Source: an uncultured Aquimarina sp. (GTDB lineage Bacteria > Bacteroidota > Bacteroidia > Flavobacteriales > Flavobacteriaceae). Taken from it: 64,000 nucleotides of DNA. Below, piece after piece: positions 54,186 to 63,828 of this stretch. A program made the position numbers and the translations under genes. The DNA lies in NCBI GenBank assembly GCA_937958985.1, contig CALGLV010000001.1, forward strand, positions 25,104 to 89,103. Direction: 5' to 3'. Under the pieces are notes generated by a model. It had not been told where the DNA came from. It saw nothing but the letters and a program-made list of their open reading frames with translations, and ran no database searches. Every line of letters begins with the position of its first letter. Within the stretch, counting starts at the first letter, position 1.

Positions 54186-54662
54186 ATGAAGAAAACAACC
54201 CTTTTATATGTATCTTTTATATTCAGTGGTATTTGCTTTTCTGCATTATCACAAGATATTTCAAAAAATGCAATTGGACTTCGCATTGGAGATAACAACG
54301 GCATAGGAACCGAGGTTTCCTACCAAAGACATTTAAAAAACAACAACCGAATAGAAGCTAATTTAGGTTGGAGAAACTCACGAAATATAGATGCCTTTAA
54401 ACTTATTGGACTTTATCAATGGGTGAAGCCTATTGACGGAGACTTCAATTGGTATTATGGCGCTGGCGCTGGAATTGGTACTTTTGACACTGACCAAGCT
54501 AACGGTTCTTTCGCCTTAATTGCTGGTGATATTGGTGTGGAATACAATTTTGATTTCCCTTTACTAGTTTCCCTAGACTTTAGACCAGAACTAGGCTTTA
54601 ATGATGATTTTAACAACGGACTTGATTTTGATATTGCTTTAGGAGTACGTTATCAGTTTTAA
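54186..54662 (+). CDS. outer-membrane beta-barrel-like protein
   Basis: A 158-residue exported protein (signal peptide 1-22, ending A-L-S-Q). The mature chain alternates hydrophobic and polar residues in short strands with Gly/Asn turns and ends in a terminal aromatic residue, G-V-R-Y-Q-F, typical of outer-membrane barrels assembled by BAM. About eight strands fit this length. The first motif, A-I-G-L-R-I-G-D-N-N-G-I-G-T-E-V-S-Y-Q, is common in flavobacterial small barrels. Function unknown; single-gene unit. Confidence 0.72.
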   Translation: MKKTTLLYVSFIFSGICFSALSQDISKNAIGLRIGDNNGIGTEVSYQRHLKNNNRIEANLGWRNSRNIDAFKLIGLYQWVKPIDGDFNWYYGAGAGIGTFDTDQANGSFALIAGDIGVEYNFDFPLLVSLDFRPELGFNDDFNNGLDFDIALGVRYQF

Positions 54663-54664
54663 TC

Positions 54665-54702
54665 AAAAAGCGCCAAGTATTAAATAATACTTGGCGCTTT
54701 TT
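54665..54702. terminator. bidirectional intrinsic terminator
   Basis: The stem GCGCCAAGTATT / AATACTTGGCGC flanked by A- and T-runs, loop AAAT, between the convergent barrel gene and guaB. Confidence 0.92.
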
Positions 54703-54723
54703 ATTATTAATCACTATCAAGGT

Positions 54724-56196
54724 TTATCTTGAATAATTAGGTGCTTCTTTTGTTATCGTTACATCATGTGGATGACTTTCTGCAATTCCTGATGAAGTTA
54801 TTTTAACAAATGATGATTTCGTTTTCTGATCTTCAATATTCGCTGCACCACAGTATCCCATACCCGCTCTTAAGCCACCAATAAATTGATGCATTGTATC
54901 GTATAATTCGCCTTTGTAAGGCACCCTTCCTTCAATTCCTTCTGGAACTAACTTTTTACTATTATCTTCCGCTCCTTGAAAATAACGATCTTTAGATCCT
55001 TTTTTCATAGCTTCCACTGAACCCATTCCTCTGTAAGACTTAAATTGTCTTCCACTAAATATAATTACTTCTCCAGGCGCTTCTTTTGTCCCCGCCAATA
55101 AAGACCCTAACATTACCGAATCCGCCCCTGCAGCAATTGCTTTAGGGATATCTCCCGTGTAGCGTAAGCCACCATCCGCTATTACAGGAACACCTGTACC
55201 CTCTAGTGCTTTAGCAACATTAATAACTGCTGATAACTGAGGATAACCAACACCTGCAACTACACGAGTAGTACATATAGAACCTGGACCAATACCTACT
55301 TTAACTCCATCAGCCCCAGCTTTCACCAAATCTAATGCAGCTTCTGCTGTAACTATATTTCCTGCAACCACATCTAAATTAGGGTAAGCTGCTTTAATTT
55401 CTTTTAACTTATTTATAATATTTATAGAATGTCCATGAGCTGAGTCCAAAACCACAGCATCTACACCTTCCTTTTCTAAAGCTCCAACGCGCTCCAAACA
55501 ATCTGCCGTAACACCAATAGCTGCTGCCACACGCAAACGACCATATTCATCTTTATTTGCTTCTGGGTTTTCTCTTACTTTTATAATATCTCTAAAAGTA
55601 ATTAACCCTACCAATTTGTTATTAGCATTAACTACAGGTAATTTTTCTACTTTATTATCTTGCAAAATAACCTCTGCCTCTTTTAAAGAGGTTCCTTCTC
55701 CTACCGTAATTAAGCCTTCCGAAGTCATTACTTCTGCTATTTTTCGGTTATTATCCTTTTCAAAACGCAAATCACGATTCGTAACTATCCCTACAAGCTC
55801 ATTAGTTGAATTGGTTACAGGAATACCCCCAATCTTATGCTCATGCATTATTTTATTTGCATCAAACACAGTTGCGTCAGCAGCAATAGTAACAGGCTCT
55901 AAAATCATACCTGCCTCAGAACGCTTTACTTTCTTAACTTCTAAAGCTTGTTCTGCAATAGACATATTTTTGTGCAGCACACCAATACCTCCTTCTCTAG
56001 CCATAGCAATAGCCATACTAGATTCAGTAACAGTATCCATAGCTGCTGAAATTATAGGTGTATTTAAAGGAATGTTTCTTGAAAATTTAGTTTTAATACT
56101 CACTTCATAGGGAAGAACTTCAGAGTATGCTGGAACTAATAGTACGTCGTCGTAGGTTAGACCTTCTCCAACTATTTTAGATTCGTGTGCTTTCAT
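54724..56196 (-). CDS. guaB: inosine-5'-monophosphate dehydrogenase
   Basis: 490 residues from the ATG at 56196 ([20 protein letters not shown]); the frame stays open 34 codons upstream but that part is unlike the family. It oxidises IMP to XMP, the step before guaA. Two CBS domains occupy about 95-215 (I-G-G-I-P-V-T, V-E-K-L-P-V-V). Catalytic Cys lies in G-P-G-S-I-C-T-T-R near 308; the flap carries the R-Y-F-Q-G motif; [11 protein letters not shown] closes the site. The 304-base gap upstream (56197-56500) shows no gene. Confidence 0.97.
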   Translation of the reverse strand: MKAHESKIVGEGLTYDDVLLVPAYSEVLPYEVSIKTKFSRNIPLNTPIISAAMDTVTESSMAIAMAREGGIGVLHKNMSIAEQALEVKKVKRSEAGMILEPVTIAADATVFDANKIMHEHKIGGIPVTNSTNELVGIVTNRDLRFEKDNNRKIAEVMTSEGLITVGEGTSLKEAEVILQDNKVEKLPVVNANNKLVGLITFRDIIKVRENPEANKDEYGRLRVAAAIGVTADCLERVGALEKEGVDAVVLDSAHGHSINIINKLKEIKAAYPNLDVVAGNIVTAEAALDLVKAGADGVKVGIGPGSICTTRVVAGVGYPQLSAVINVAKALEGTGVPVIADGGLRYTGDIPKAIAAGADSVMLGSLLAGTKEAPGEVIIFSGRQFKSYRGMGSVEAMKKGSKDRYFQGAEDNSKKLVPEGIEGRVPYKGELYDTMHQFIGGLRAGMGYCGAANIEDQKTKSSFVKITSSGIAESHPHDVTITKEAPNYSR

Positions 56197-56500
56197 GGCA
56201 ACTAAGGATTTAATTGCATGCAAATATAGTTGATTTTCCTGTATCTTAAAGTTTTCATCATGTATTTGTTTACCAAACAAGTTATACAAGACACACAATT
56301 ACGCAACAAAAAACAAAACAAACCACATCAAACGCTTAAATAGCTTTTGTTTTTCTTCTATTAATTCAACTTTTATTATAAAGCATTACTGATTTAAAAA
56401 TAAAAAAATCTCAGAAACAATTGCTTTAGCATGCTGTAATAGTCCTATTTTTTATCGAAATTTACAACCTCTTTTACAAACTAAATTTAGTTTTAAAATT

Positions 56501-56935
56501 ATGAAAGTAACACTTAACAGAGTTAACGAAAAATTTCATTTTCAAGTAAAAAATGACCGCGGCTATGTGGTTGATTTAGACAAACGCAAATCTCAAGGCG
56601 GTGACGACCTTGGTGCTAGCCCTATGGAATTACTACTTATGGGAGTAGCTGGCTGTAGTGGTATAGACCTTATTGGAATACTCCAAAAACAGCGACAAGA
56701 AATCACCTCATACCAAATGGAAGTTGAAGGCGATCGTGTTTCAGTAGGAGAAGCAACTCCTTTTTCTAAAATACACGCTACTATCTTTATTGAAGGTGAT
56801 GTAAAGCCAAAAAAAGCATTGAAAGCAGCAGAGCTTTCATTTGAAAAATATTGCTCGGTATCTAAAACATTAGAACCGACAGCTACCGTTACTTATAGTG
56901 TGGTAGTTAATGGAGAAGTTGTAAAAAATGAATAA
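56501..56935 (+). CDS. OsmC-family peroxidase-like protein
   Basis: A 144-residue cytoplasmic protein. The first catalytic Cys lies in M-G-V-A-G-C-S-G-I-D near residue 52, preceded by G-A-S-P-M-E-L-L-L, and the second in E-K-Y-C-S-V-S-K near 115. Both Cys of the OsmC/YhfA fold are present, so thiol-dependent hydroperoxide reduction is likely. It overlaps the start of metZ by eight bases, suggesting coupled translation and a link to sulfur metabolism. Confidence 0.9.
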   Translation: MKVTLNRVNEKFHFQVKNDRGYVVDLDKRKSQGGDDLGASPMELLLMGVAGCSGIDLIGILQKQRQEITSYQMEVEGDRVSVGEATPFSKIHATIFIEGDVKPKKALKAAELSFEKYCSVSKTLEPTATVTYSVVVNGEVVKNE

Positions 56936-58100
56936 AAAACATTTTGAAACCATTGCCATTCGAGACCAATGGGAACGATCGGAAAACAAAGAACATTCTG
57001 TACCCTTATACTTAACTTCAGGTTTTGTATTTGATGATGCCGAAGAAATGCGTGCTTCTTTTGCAGAAGAAAAACAACGCGATTTATACAGTAGATACAG
57101 CAACCCTAACACCAATGAGTTTATCTCTAAAATGTGTAAACTCGAAGGTGCTGAAGCTGGATTTGCTTTTTCATCAGGAATGGCTGCCGTATACTCTACT
57201 TTTGCTGCCTTATTAAGTTCTGGAGATCATATTGTATCGGCACGCTCTGTCTTTGGAGCCACACATGGTTTGTTTACTAAATATTTCCCTAAATGGAATA
57301 TTGACACTAGCTATTTTAGCATTAACGAACCTGAACATATTGAAAGCTTAATACAGCCTAACACAAAATTTATTTATTGCGAAACGCCAACCAACCCCGG
57401 TGTTGATGTTTTAGATATGGAATATGTAGCTGCTATAGCAAAAAAACACAATATTTTATTTATTGTAGACAATTGTTTTGCTACTCCTTATTTACAAAAT
57501 CCAATTAAATTTGGCGCAGATTTGGTAATACATTCCGCTACTAAATTAATTGATGGTCAAGGACGAGTATTAGGAGGTGTCACTGTGGGTAGCGAAGCGT
57601 TAATTCGAGAAGTTTACTTGTTCTCCAGATTAACCGGCCCCTCAATGTCTCCTTTTAACGCTTGGATACTTTCTAAAAGTTTAGAAACCTTAGCCGTTAG
57701 AGCTGATAAACAGTGCGACAATGCCTTAAGACTTGCTGAATATTTGGAAAAACACCCTAAAGTGAAGTCTGTAAAATACCCTTTTCTGAAATCGCATCCG
57801 CAATATGAAATTGCTAAAAAACAGATGAAATTAGGAGGTACTATAGTATGTTTTGAAGTTGTTAATGGTGTTGAAGGTGGTAAAACATTTTTCGACAGTA
57901 TTGAAATGTGTTCGCTTTCTGCTAATTTAGGAGATTCTAGAACCATTGTCACACATCCTTCATCCACTACGCACGCAAAATTATCTGACGAAGATAAAAT
58001 CGCAGTTGGCATATTACCTGGAACCGTTCGTTGTTCATTAGGACTAGAACATATAAACGATATTATTGAAGATATAGAGCAAGCACTTTCTAAAATATAA
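56928..58100 (+). CDS. metZ: O-succinylhomoserine sulfhydrylase-type PLP enzyme
   Basis: A 390-residue enzyme of the Cys/Met metabolism family. The PLP Lys lies in H-S-A-T-K-L-I-D-G-Q-G-R near residue 206; the D-G-Q-G-R-V-L-G-G run after it marks MetZ rather than MetB or MetC. Y-S-R-Y-S-N-P-N-T near 56 and S-S-G-M-A-A-V near 84 bind cofactor phosphate. It would use O-succinyl- (or acetyl-) homoserine and sulfide to make homocysteine. It overlaps osmC. No other methionine genes are adjacent. Confidence 0.87.
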   Translation: MNKKHFETIAIRDQWERSENKEHSVPLYLTSGFVFDDAEEMRASFAEEKQRDLYSRYSNPNTNEFISKMCKLEGAEAGFAFSSGMAAVYSTFAALLSSGDHIVSARSVFGATHGLFTKYFPKWNIDTSYFSINEPEHIESLIQPNTKFIYCETPTNPGVDVLDMEYVAAIAKKHNILFIVDNCFATPYLQNPIKFGADLVIHSATKLIDGQGRVLGGVTVGSEALIREVYLFSRLTGPSMSPFNAWILSKSLETLAVRADKQCDNALRLAEYLEKHPKVKSVKYPFLKSHPQYEIAKKQMKLGGTIVCFEVVNGVEGGKTFFDSIEMCSLSANLGDSRTIVTHPSSTTHAKLSDEDKIAVGILPGTVRCSLGLEHINDIIEDIEQALSKI

Positions 58101-58155
58101 GAAACTATTGCTCTAAACTTATTTACATTTCAAGTAGATTTTATTATTACAATTT

Positions 58156-59250
58156 ATGTATAAATATCTCACATTACTAATTGCTATTTTAAGCATAAGC
58201 TCGTTTTTTGGTCAAACCAAAAATTACGTTAGCTATAAAATAAAACCAATAGCTATTAACGCTAAGCAAATAGAAATTGTGTTTGATATGCAACTTCCTA
58301 AATCAACCACACCAAATTCGGAAAAAATATCAGGGATTATTGATTTTAGCTTGCAAATTATAAATAAAAAAGAAGCTGCTAACCCCTCTATTAAAGGAGA
58401 AGAAATTGCTTTTTTTATAGAAAAAATAACTCTTTCAGACAAAAAAGATAAATCCATTTTTTTAACACTACCCAATAATTTAAAATTAAAGAACAGACTT
58501 CCTGAAAACAATGTTTATAGACTCTCACACAAGGATGAATTTTTATTATTGTTGAACCCTGAAAACGCTAACTACGGAAAAAAAATCCCAATAAAAACAA
58601 AAAACAACCTTCTTAACATTGATAGAAATGTAAAAAAATCAAGTGTAGAAATTGCTTTTATAAACAGACCTTCTAAAATTGAAAGAGGCAGCGATTTCAC
58701 CCTACATACAGAAATTACTCACATAGACACTATTGGCGCTTTACCTCCGAAAGTTAAGTTTGAAATACATATTGTAAATACTGAAGAGGCAACAACAATA
58801 GACGATGTAGATAATCAGCGCTTTATGAGTGATAGCGGAGAAAGTATTTCCATACTTCCCGGAACTTCGAATTATGATTTTAAATTAAAATCTCCTGAAA
58901 TCCCTAGTAAATTTCTACCAAAAGGAAAAACCTATCGAGTACGACTAATTAATGATTCATTTAACGAGGTCAACGCCTATCCTTTTCCTTTCGAACTAAC
59001 TGTTATTAAAAATAAGTTTGAAAAAAGTATTTTCTCTGAAAAAGCTGAAGTTACCATTTCTCCAAACCCCGTTACCGATTATTTAATTGTAAATTCAAAA
59101 GAGAAATCGAGCAGTTACAAAATTTATGATATTTCTGGAGTTCTTGTAAAGGAGCAAGAAACGATAAGACGCATAATGGTGTCCGATTTAAAACCTGGTG
59201 TTTACCTACTTGCTACAGACTCTGGAGTAACTCGATTTACAAAAAAATAG
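58156..59250 (+). CDS. secreted protein with type IX secretion sorting domain
   Basis: A 364-residue protein. Signal peptide 1-20 ends F-F-G-Q. The central part (about 25-290) is beta-rich with no family I recognise. The C-terminal ~70 residues are a type A T9SS sorting domain: I-S-P-N-P-V-T-D-Y-L near 298, Y-K-I-Y-D-I-S-G-V-L-V near 320 and L-K-P-G-V-Y-L-L-A-T near 345. It should cross the outer membrane and be released or anchored at the surface. Substrate or binding target unknown. Confidence 0.85.
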   Translation: MYKYLTLLIAILSISSFFGQTKNYVSYKIKPIAINAKQIEIVFDMQLPKSTTPNSEKISGIIDFSLQIINKKEAANPSIKGEEIAFFIEKITLSDKKDKSIFLTLPNNLKLKNRLPENNVYRLSHKDEFLLLLNPENANYGKKIPIKTKNNLLNIDRNVKKSSVEIAFINRPSKIERGSDFTLHTEITHIDTIGALPPKVKFEIHIVNTEEATTIDDVDNQRFMSDSGESISILPGTSNYDFKLKSPEIPSKFLPKGKTYRVRLINDSFNEVNAYPFPFELTVIKNKFEKSIFSEKAEVTISPNPVTDYLIVNSKEKSSSYKIYDISGVLVKEQETIRRIMVSDLKPGVYLLATDSGVTRFTKK

Positions 59251-59321
59251 AATTCTTTACAAAAGAATAAAAATCCATTATTTGCTTAATTACGTCAAAC
59301 CCTCAAAAGACATTTAAGATG

Positions 59322-59329
59322 TATCTTTG
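59322..59329 (+). promoter_or_regulatory. candidate -7 element of rlmN
   Basis: TATCTTTG, identical to the -7 element before the tRNA-Lys genes, 18 bases upstream of the rlmN ATG. The -33 TTG at the expected spacing is missing. Confidence 0.5.
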
Positions 59330-59347
59330 CAAATCAGTATACGATAC

Positions 59348-60388
59348 ATGAAAAGCAATAAAAAAGACATACGAGCTTTAACAAAGGAACAATTAAGAGA
59401 TTTTTTTGTTGCTCAAGGAGATAAAGCTTTTAGAGGCAATCAAGTTTATGAATGGCTATGGGGTAAAGGAGCTCATAGTTTCGAGGGAATGACTAATCTT
59501 TCCAAACAAACAAGAGACCAACTCGAAGCTAATTTTGTTATCAACCACATTAAGGTCGATCAAATGCAACGAAGTAGTGACGGCACCATTAAAAATGCCG
59601 TTCGCTTACATGATGGATTAATCGTAGAATCTGTTTTAATACCCACAGCAAAACGCACTACTGCATGTGTTTCTTCTCAAGTTGGCTGTAGCTTAGATTG
59701 TAAATTTTGTGCTACATCACGACTAAAAAGAATGCGTAATCTTAACGCCGATGAAATTTACGACCAAGTAATTGCTATAGATAACGAAAGTAGATTATAC
59801 CACAACCACCCACTATCGAATATCGTTTTTATGGGCATGGGAGAGCCTTTAATGAATTACAAAAATGTAATCAAATCTATTGATATGATTACCTCAGAAG
59901 AAGGACTAGGAATGTCCCCTAAACGCATTACCGTTTCAACCTCTGGTGTACCAAAAATTATAAAGAAAATGGCTGATGATGAAGTAAAATTCCATTTAGC
60001 AGTTTCTTTACACTCGGCTATCGACGAAGTTCGAACACAAATTATGCCCTTTAACGAAACCTTCCCTCTAAAAGATTTGAAGGAAGCTTTAGAATATTGG
60101 TATCAAAAAACAGAACGTCGAATAACTTACGAATATGTAGTTTGGGATGGCATTAATGATGCTAAAAAAGATATCGACGCCTTAGTGAGATTTTGCTCTT
60201 ATGTACCGTGCAAAGTTAATTTAATTGAATACAACCCAATAGATGATGGCGAATTTCAACAAGCCTCTTCACAAGCCATAGACAACTATATTAATGCGCT
60301 TGAACGCAAAAAAATAGTAGTAAACGTACGAAGAAGCAGGGGGAAAGATATTGATGCCGCTTGCGGACAACTAGCCAACAAAAGTTAA
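59348..60388 (+). CDS. rlmN: 23S rRNA (adenine2503-C2)/tRNA(A37) methyltransferase
   Basis: 346 residues from the ATG at 59348; a TTG at 59327 lies in the promoter and is unlikely. A radical-SAM enzyme that methylates C2 of A2503 in 23S rRNA and of A37 in some tRNAs. The cluster motif C-S-L-D-C-K-F-C lies near residue 113-120, G-M-G-E-P-L near 160, and the C-terminal Cys of D-A-A-C-G-Q-L-A near 337 is the methyl-carrying residue, with its partner Cys in C-V-S-S-Q-V-G-C. Three bases separate it from the VF530-like gene. Confidence 0.96.
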   Translation: MKSNKKDIRALTKEQLRDFFVAQGDKAFRGNQVYEWLWGKGAHSFEGMTNLSKQTRDQLEANFVINHIKVDQMQRSSDGTIKNAVRLHDGLIVESVLIPTAKRTTACVSSQVGCSLDCKFCATSRLKRMRNLNADEIYDQVIAIDNESRLYHNHPLSNIVFMGMGEPLMNYKNVIKSIDMITSEEGLGMSPKRITVSTSGVPKIIKKMADDEVKFHLAVSLHSAIDEVRTQIMPFNETFPLKDLKEALEYWYQKTERRITYEYVVWDGINDAKKDIDALVRFCSYVPCKVNLIEYNPIDDGEFQQASSQAIDNYINALERKKIVVNVRRSRGKDIDAACGQLANKS

Positions 60389-60391
60389 AAC

Positions 60392-60625
60392 ATGTCGCAA
60401 ATTAACAACCCACTTCACGGTATTAAACTTGCCGATATCGTTACCGAATTATACAAAAACTACGGTTGGGAGTATTTAGCAAACACAATTCCTGTTCGCT
60501 GTTTTAGCGATAATCCATCTATAAAATCCAGCTTAAAATTCTTACGAAAAACACCCTGGGCAAGATCCAAAGTTGAAAGCCTATATTTAAATATGTTAGA
60601 GAAAAAAAATTCTAAAAAACAATAA
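60392..60625 (+). CDS. VF530-family small protein
   Basis: A 77-residue cytoplasmic protein matching the VF530/DUF2132 family: N-P-L-H-G-I-K-L near residue 6, Y-G-W-E-Y-L-A near 24 and S-S-L-K-F-L-R-K-T-P-W-A-R near 46. The fold is a small helical bundle described as DNA-binding-like. It starts three bases after rlmN and ends in a Lys-rich tail. Role unknown. Confidence 0.88.
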   Translation: MSQINNPLHGIKLADIVTELYKNYGWEYLANTIPVRCFSDNPSIKSSLKFLRKTPWARSKVESLYLNMLEKKNSKKQ

Positions 60626-60858
60626 TACTTTTAAAGGCATTTTACTCCTATGCTTATTAGCCACAAAAACTATAAGAGTATTTTTTTACACTATTTTATT
60701 TCATATTATTTTTTATTGTATCTCCCTCAACCGCCTCTTTCTTAATTACTTTTTCCAACAAATAGCCTTTGCATTATAGCCTTTTTATTTTATAACACTT
60801 TGTTATGCATAATCACACCATCTACAATATCAAAATATAGTATCTTAGTGCCATATTT

Positions 60859-61839
60859 ATGAAAGTTGTAGCACAAATTAAAGCACCCATTTTAAACGAA
60901 ATGGAAACTTTTGAAGAAAAGTTTTCAGGATCTATGAGTTCCAACGTTGCTTTACTTAATCGCATTACTCATTACATTGTAAAGCGAAAAGGAAAACAAA
61001 TGCGCCCGATGTTTGTTTTTTTAGTAGCTAAAATGCTTTCCGAAAACAACACCGTTAATGAACGTACATTTAGAGGTGCATCGGTAATAGAGCTAATTCA
61101 TACCGCAACTCTAGTTCACGATGATGTTGTTGACGACTCTAATATGAGGCGCGGCTTTTTTTCTATAAATGCATTATGGAAAAACAAAATAGCTGTACTT
61201 GTAGGCGATTATTTACTATCTAAAGGCTTACTACTCTCAATTGACAATGAAGATTTTGACTTGCTTAAAATTATTTCTGTAGCAGTACGGGAAATGAGTG
61301 AAGGCGAACTTTTACAAATTGAAAAAGCTCGAAAATTAGATATTTCTGAAGATATATATTACGAAATTATTCGTCAAAAAACCGCAACCCTTATAGCCGC
61401 ATGTTGCAGCTTGGGTGCCGCTTCGGTAAAACCAAACTCTAAAGACGTTGAAACGCTTCGTAAATTTGGAGAATTAATAGGTATGGCTTTCCAAATTAAA
61501 GACGATTTATTTGATTACGGTGAAACAGCTATTGGCAAACCTACAGGCATTGATATTAAAGAGCAAAAAATGACGCTTCCTTTAATTTATGCACTAAATA
61601 ATGCTTCATCAGAAGATAAAAAGTGGATTATTAATTCTGTAAAAAACCACAACAAAAACAAAACACGAGTAAAGCAAGTTATTAATAAAGTTAAAGAACT
61701 AAATGGTTTAGCTTACGCTGAAAAAAAGATGATTGCTTTTAAAACAGAAGCATTACAACTATTACAACAATATCCAGAATCTGATTACCGCCATTCTTTA
61801 GAACTTATGGTTAACTATGTAATTGATCGCAAAAAATAA
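60859..61839 (+). CDS. trans-polyprenyl diphosphate synthase
   Basis: A 326-residue all-trans prenyl synthase. First Asp-rich motif D-D-V-V-D near residue 85, second D-D-L-F-D near 218, G-K-Q-M-R-P near 47 and K-T-A-T-L near 174. Length and sequence fit long-chain synthases such as octaprenyl diphosphate synthase used for the menaquinone side chain; small residues upstream of the first motif suggest a deep product pocket. Chain length is not certain. dnaG begins 12 bases later. Confidence 0.9.
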   Translation: MKVVAQIKAPILNEMETFEEKFSGSMSSNVALLNRITHYIVKRKGKQMRPMFVFLVAKMLSENNTVNERTFRGASVIELIHTATLVHDDVVDDSNMRRGFFSINALWKNKIAVLVGDYLLSKGLLLSIDNEDFDLLKIISVAVREMSEGELLQIEKARKLDISEDIYYEIIRQKTATLIAACCSLGAASVKPNSKDVETLRKFGELIGMAFQIKDDLFDYGETAIGKPTGIDIKEQKMTLPLIYALNNASSEDKKWIINSVKNHNKNKTRVKQVINKVKELNGLAYAEKKMIAFKTEALQLLQQYPESDYRHSLELMVNYVIDRKK

Positions 61840-61851
61840 AAACCACTATTA

Positions 61852-63828
61852 TTGATTGCAAGAGAAACTATAGATGCTGTTTACGAAGCCGCTCGCTTAG
61901 AGGAGGTTATTGGCGATTATGTGCAACTTAAAAAAGCAGGAAGTAACTTTAAAGGCTTAAGTCCATTTAGTGACGAAAAATCGCCTTCCTTTATGGTTTC
62001 CCCTGTGAAACAAATATGGAAAGATTTTAGTAGTGGTAAAGGAGGGAATGTAATTGCTTTTTTAATGGAGCATGAGCATTTTAGCTACCCCGAAGCTATT
62101 AAACATTTAGCGAAACGCTACGGTATTGAAATCATAGAAACCGAGCAAAGTAACGAGCAAAAAGAGCAGGCCAATGAAAGAGAAAGCATGTATTTGGTAA
62201 GTGAGTTTGCTAACACTTATTTTCAATCACAATTACATAATACTCAACAAGGCAAAGCCATTGCTAAAACTTATTTTAAAGAGCGTGGATTTACCGAAGA
62301 GACTATAAAACAATTTCAACTAGGGTTTTCACCCGATAGTTGGGACGCCTTTACTAATGAAGCGATTTCTAAAAAATACGATTTAAAGTATTTAGAAAGT
62401 ACTGGCCTTACTATTGTTAAAGACAATAAACAATTCGATCGTTTTAAGGGGCGTGTGATGTTTCCTATTCACTCAATGTCTGGTCGTGTTTTAGGGTTTG
62501 GTGGACGGCTTTTAATAGACAATAAAAAAGCCGCCAAGTATTTAAACTCTCCCGAAAGTGACATTTACCACAAAAGCAAAGTACTCTACGGAATATATTA
62601 CGCCAAACAAACTATAGCCAAAGAAGATAACTGCTATTTAGTTGAAGGATATACTGATGTAATACAGTTTCATCAAAATGGCATTACCAACACTGTATCT
62701 TCATCTGGTACCGCATTAACTTCAGACCAAATACGGCTAGTAAATCGCTTAACAAAAAACATCACCGTGCTATTTGACGGAGATGCAGCGGGTTTACGAG
62801 CAGCTATACGTGGTATAGACCTTATTCTTGAACAAGGAATGAACGTAAGAATATGCACCTTCCCTGAAGGCGAAGACCCTGATAGCTTTGCTAAAAAACA
62901 TGGTGGCGAATATTTAAAAAATTACTTAAAAGAAAACCAGCAAGACTTTATTCGTTTTAAGGCAGATTTATTGCAAAAGGAATCTAAAAATGATCCCATA
63001 AAAAAAGCAGAATTAATTCGGGACATTGTGAATAGTATTGGCAAAATACCCGATACTATTAAACGCGAAATTTACATTAGAGAATGTGCTTCTATAATGG
63101 AAATTTCTGAAGAAGTCCTTTTTTCTAATCTTGCACAAATATCGAAGTCTGCATCCAAAAACCTAAGCAAAGAACCTAAACAACAAAAGAAATTTGAGCA
63201 ACTACCCAATATGGAAGTTGACAAAACAGTACAGCAAAAAGTAGACCCGTTATTTGAATTGGAACGCTACCTAATAAGTGTATTGCTTTTGTATGGTCAG
63301 GAAGAAGAAATTTTCAATGAATTTGTGTACAAAGAAAATGAAGAGGGCGAACAAGTAATGGAGCAAGAACAAGTTACAGCCAAGGTTTACGAAAAAGTGT
63401 ACTTAGATTTACAAACAGACGAAATTGCTTTTTCAAATCCTAATTTTCAACAAGTATACACAATACTAATTGAAGCGCTAAACAATGAAAATCAATTCAA
63501 AGTAAATCAATTTTTACAACAATTATCACCCGAACTGTCTTCAGAAATTGCAAATATATTAATGCAAGATGAGAAGTATTCATTAAGTAAATGGGACTCC
63601 AAAGAAATTTATGTAAAAGTAAAAAACAAGACTATATCACAGTATGTTTCTGATATTATCTTAAATCTTCGCAGACACTTAATTGATTTAAAAATTATTG
63701 ATTTAATGAATAATTTTAAGCAACAACCTGATGAAGTTAAAATAAACCCACAAGAATTACTTAATGAAGTAATGGAATATCAATTTTTAAAACGTGTAAT
63801 CTCTGATAAACTTAACAGAGTTGTATAA
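61852..63828 (+). CDS. dnaG: DNA primase with altered zinc-binding domain
   Basis: A 658-residue primase that makes RNA primers at the fork. It starts with TTG at 61852; no ATG fits, and M-I-A-R-E-T-I-D-A-V matches the family start. The CHC2-type domain (1-100) keeps G-L-S-P-F-S-D-E-K-S-P-S-F but the four zinc ligands are Ser37, Ser40, Asp58 and Ser61. The core (about 115-430) is intact: TOPRIM Glu in L-V-E-G-Y-T-D near 266 and D-G-D-A-A-G near 308. The C-terminal helicase-interaction region is present. The gene ends a few bases before an insertion sequence. Confidence 0.95.
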   Translation: MIARETIDAVYEAARLEEVIGDYVQLKKAGSNFKGLSPFSDEKSPSFMVSPVKQIWKDFSSGKGGNVIAFLMEHEHFSYPEAIKHLAKRYGIEIIETEQSNEQKEQANERESMYLVSEFANTYFQSQLHNTQQGKAIAKTYFKERGFTEETIKQFQLGFSPDSWDAFTNEAISKKYDLKYLESTGLTIVKDNKQFDRFKGRVMFPIHSMSGRVLGFGGRLLIDNKKAAKYLNSPESDIYHKSKVLYGIYYAKQTIAKEDNCYLVEGYTDVIQFHQNGITNTVSSSGTALTSDQIRLVNRLTKNITVLFDGDAAGLRAAIRGIDLILEQGMNVRICTFPEGEDPDSFAKKHGGEYLKNYLKENQQDFIRFKADLLQKESKNDPIKKAELIRDIVNSIGKIPDTIKREIYIRECASIMEISEEVLFSNLAQISKSASKNLSKEPKQQKKFEQLPNMEVDKTVQQKVDPLFELERYLISVLLLYGQEEEIFNEFVYKENEEGEQVMEQEQVTAKVYEKVYLDLQTDEIAFSNPNFQQVYTILIEALNNENQFKVNQFLQQLSPELSSEIANILMQDEKYSLSKWDSKEIYVKVKNKTISQYVSDIILNLRRHLIDLKIIDLMNNFKQQPDEVKINPQELLNEVMEYQFLKRVISDKLNRVV

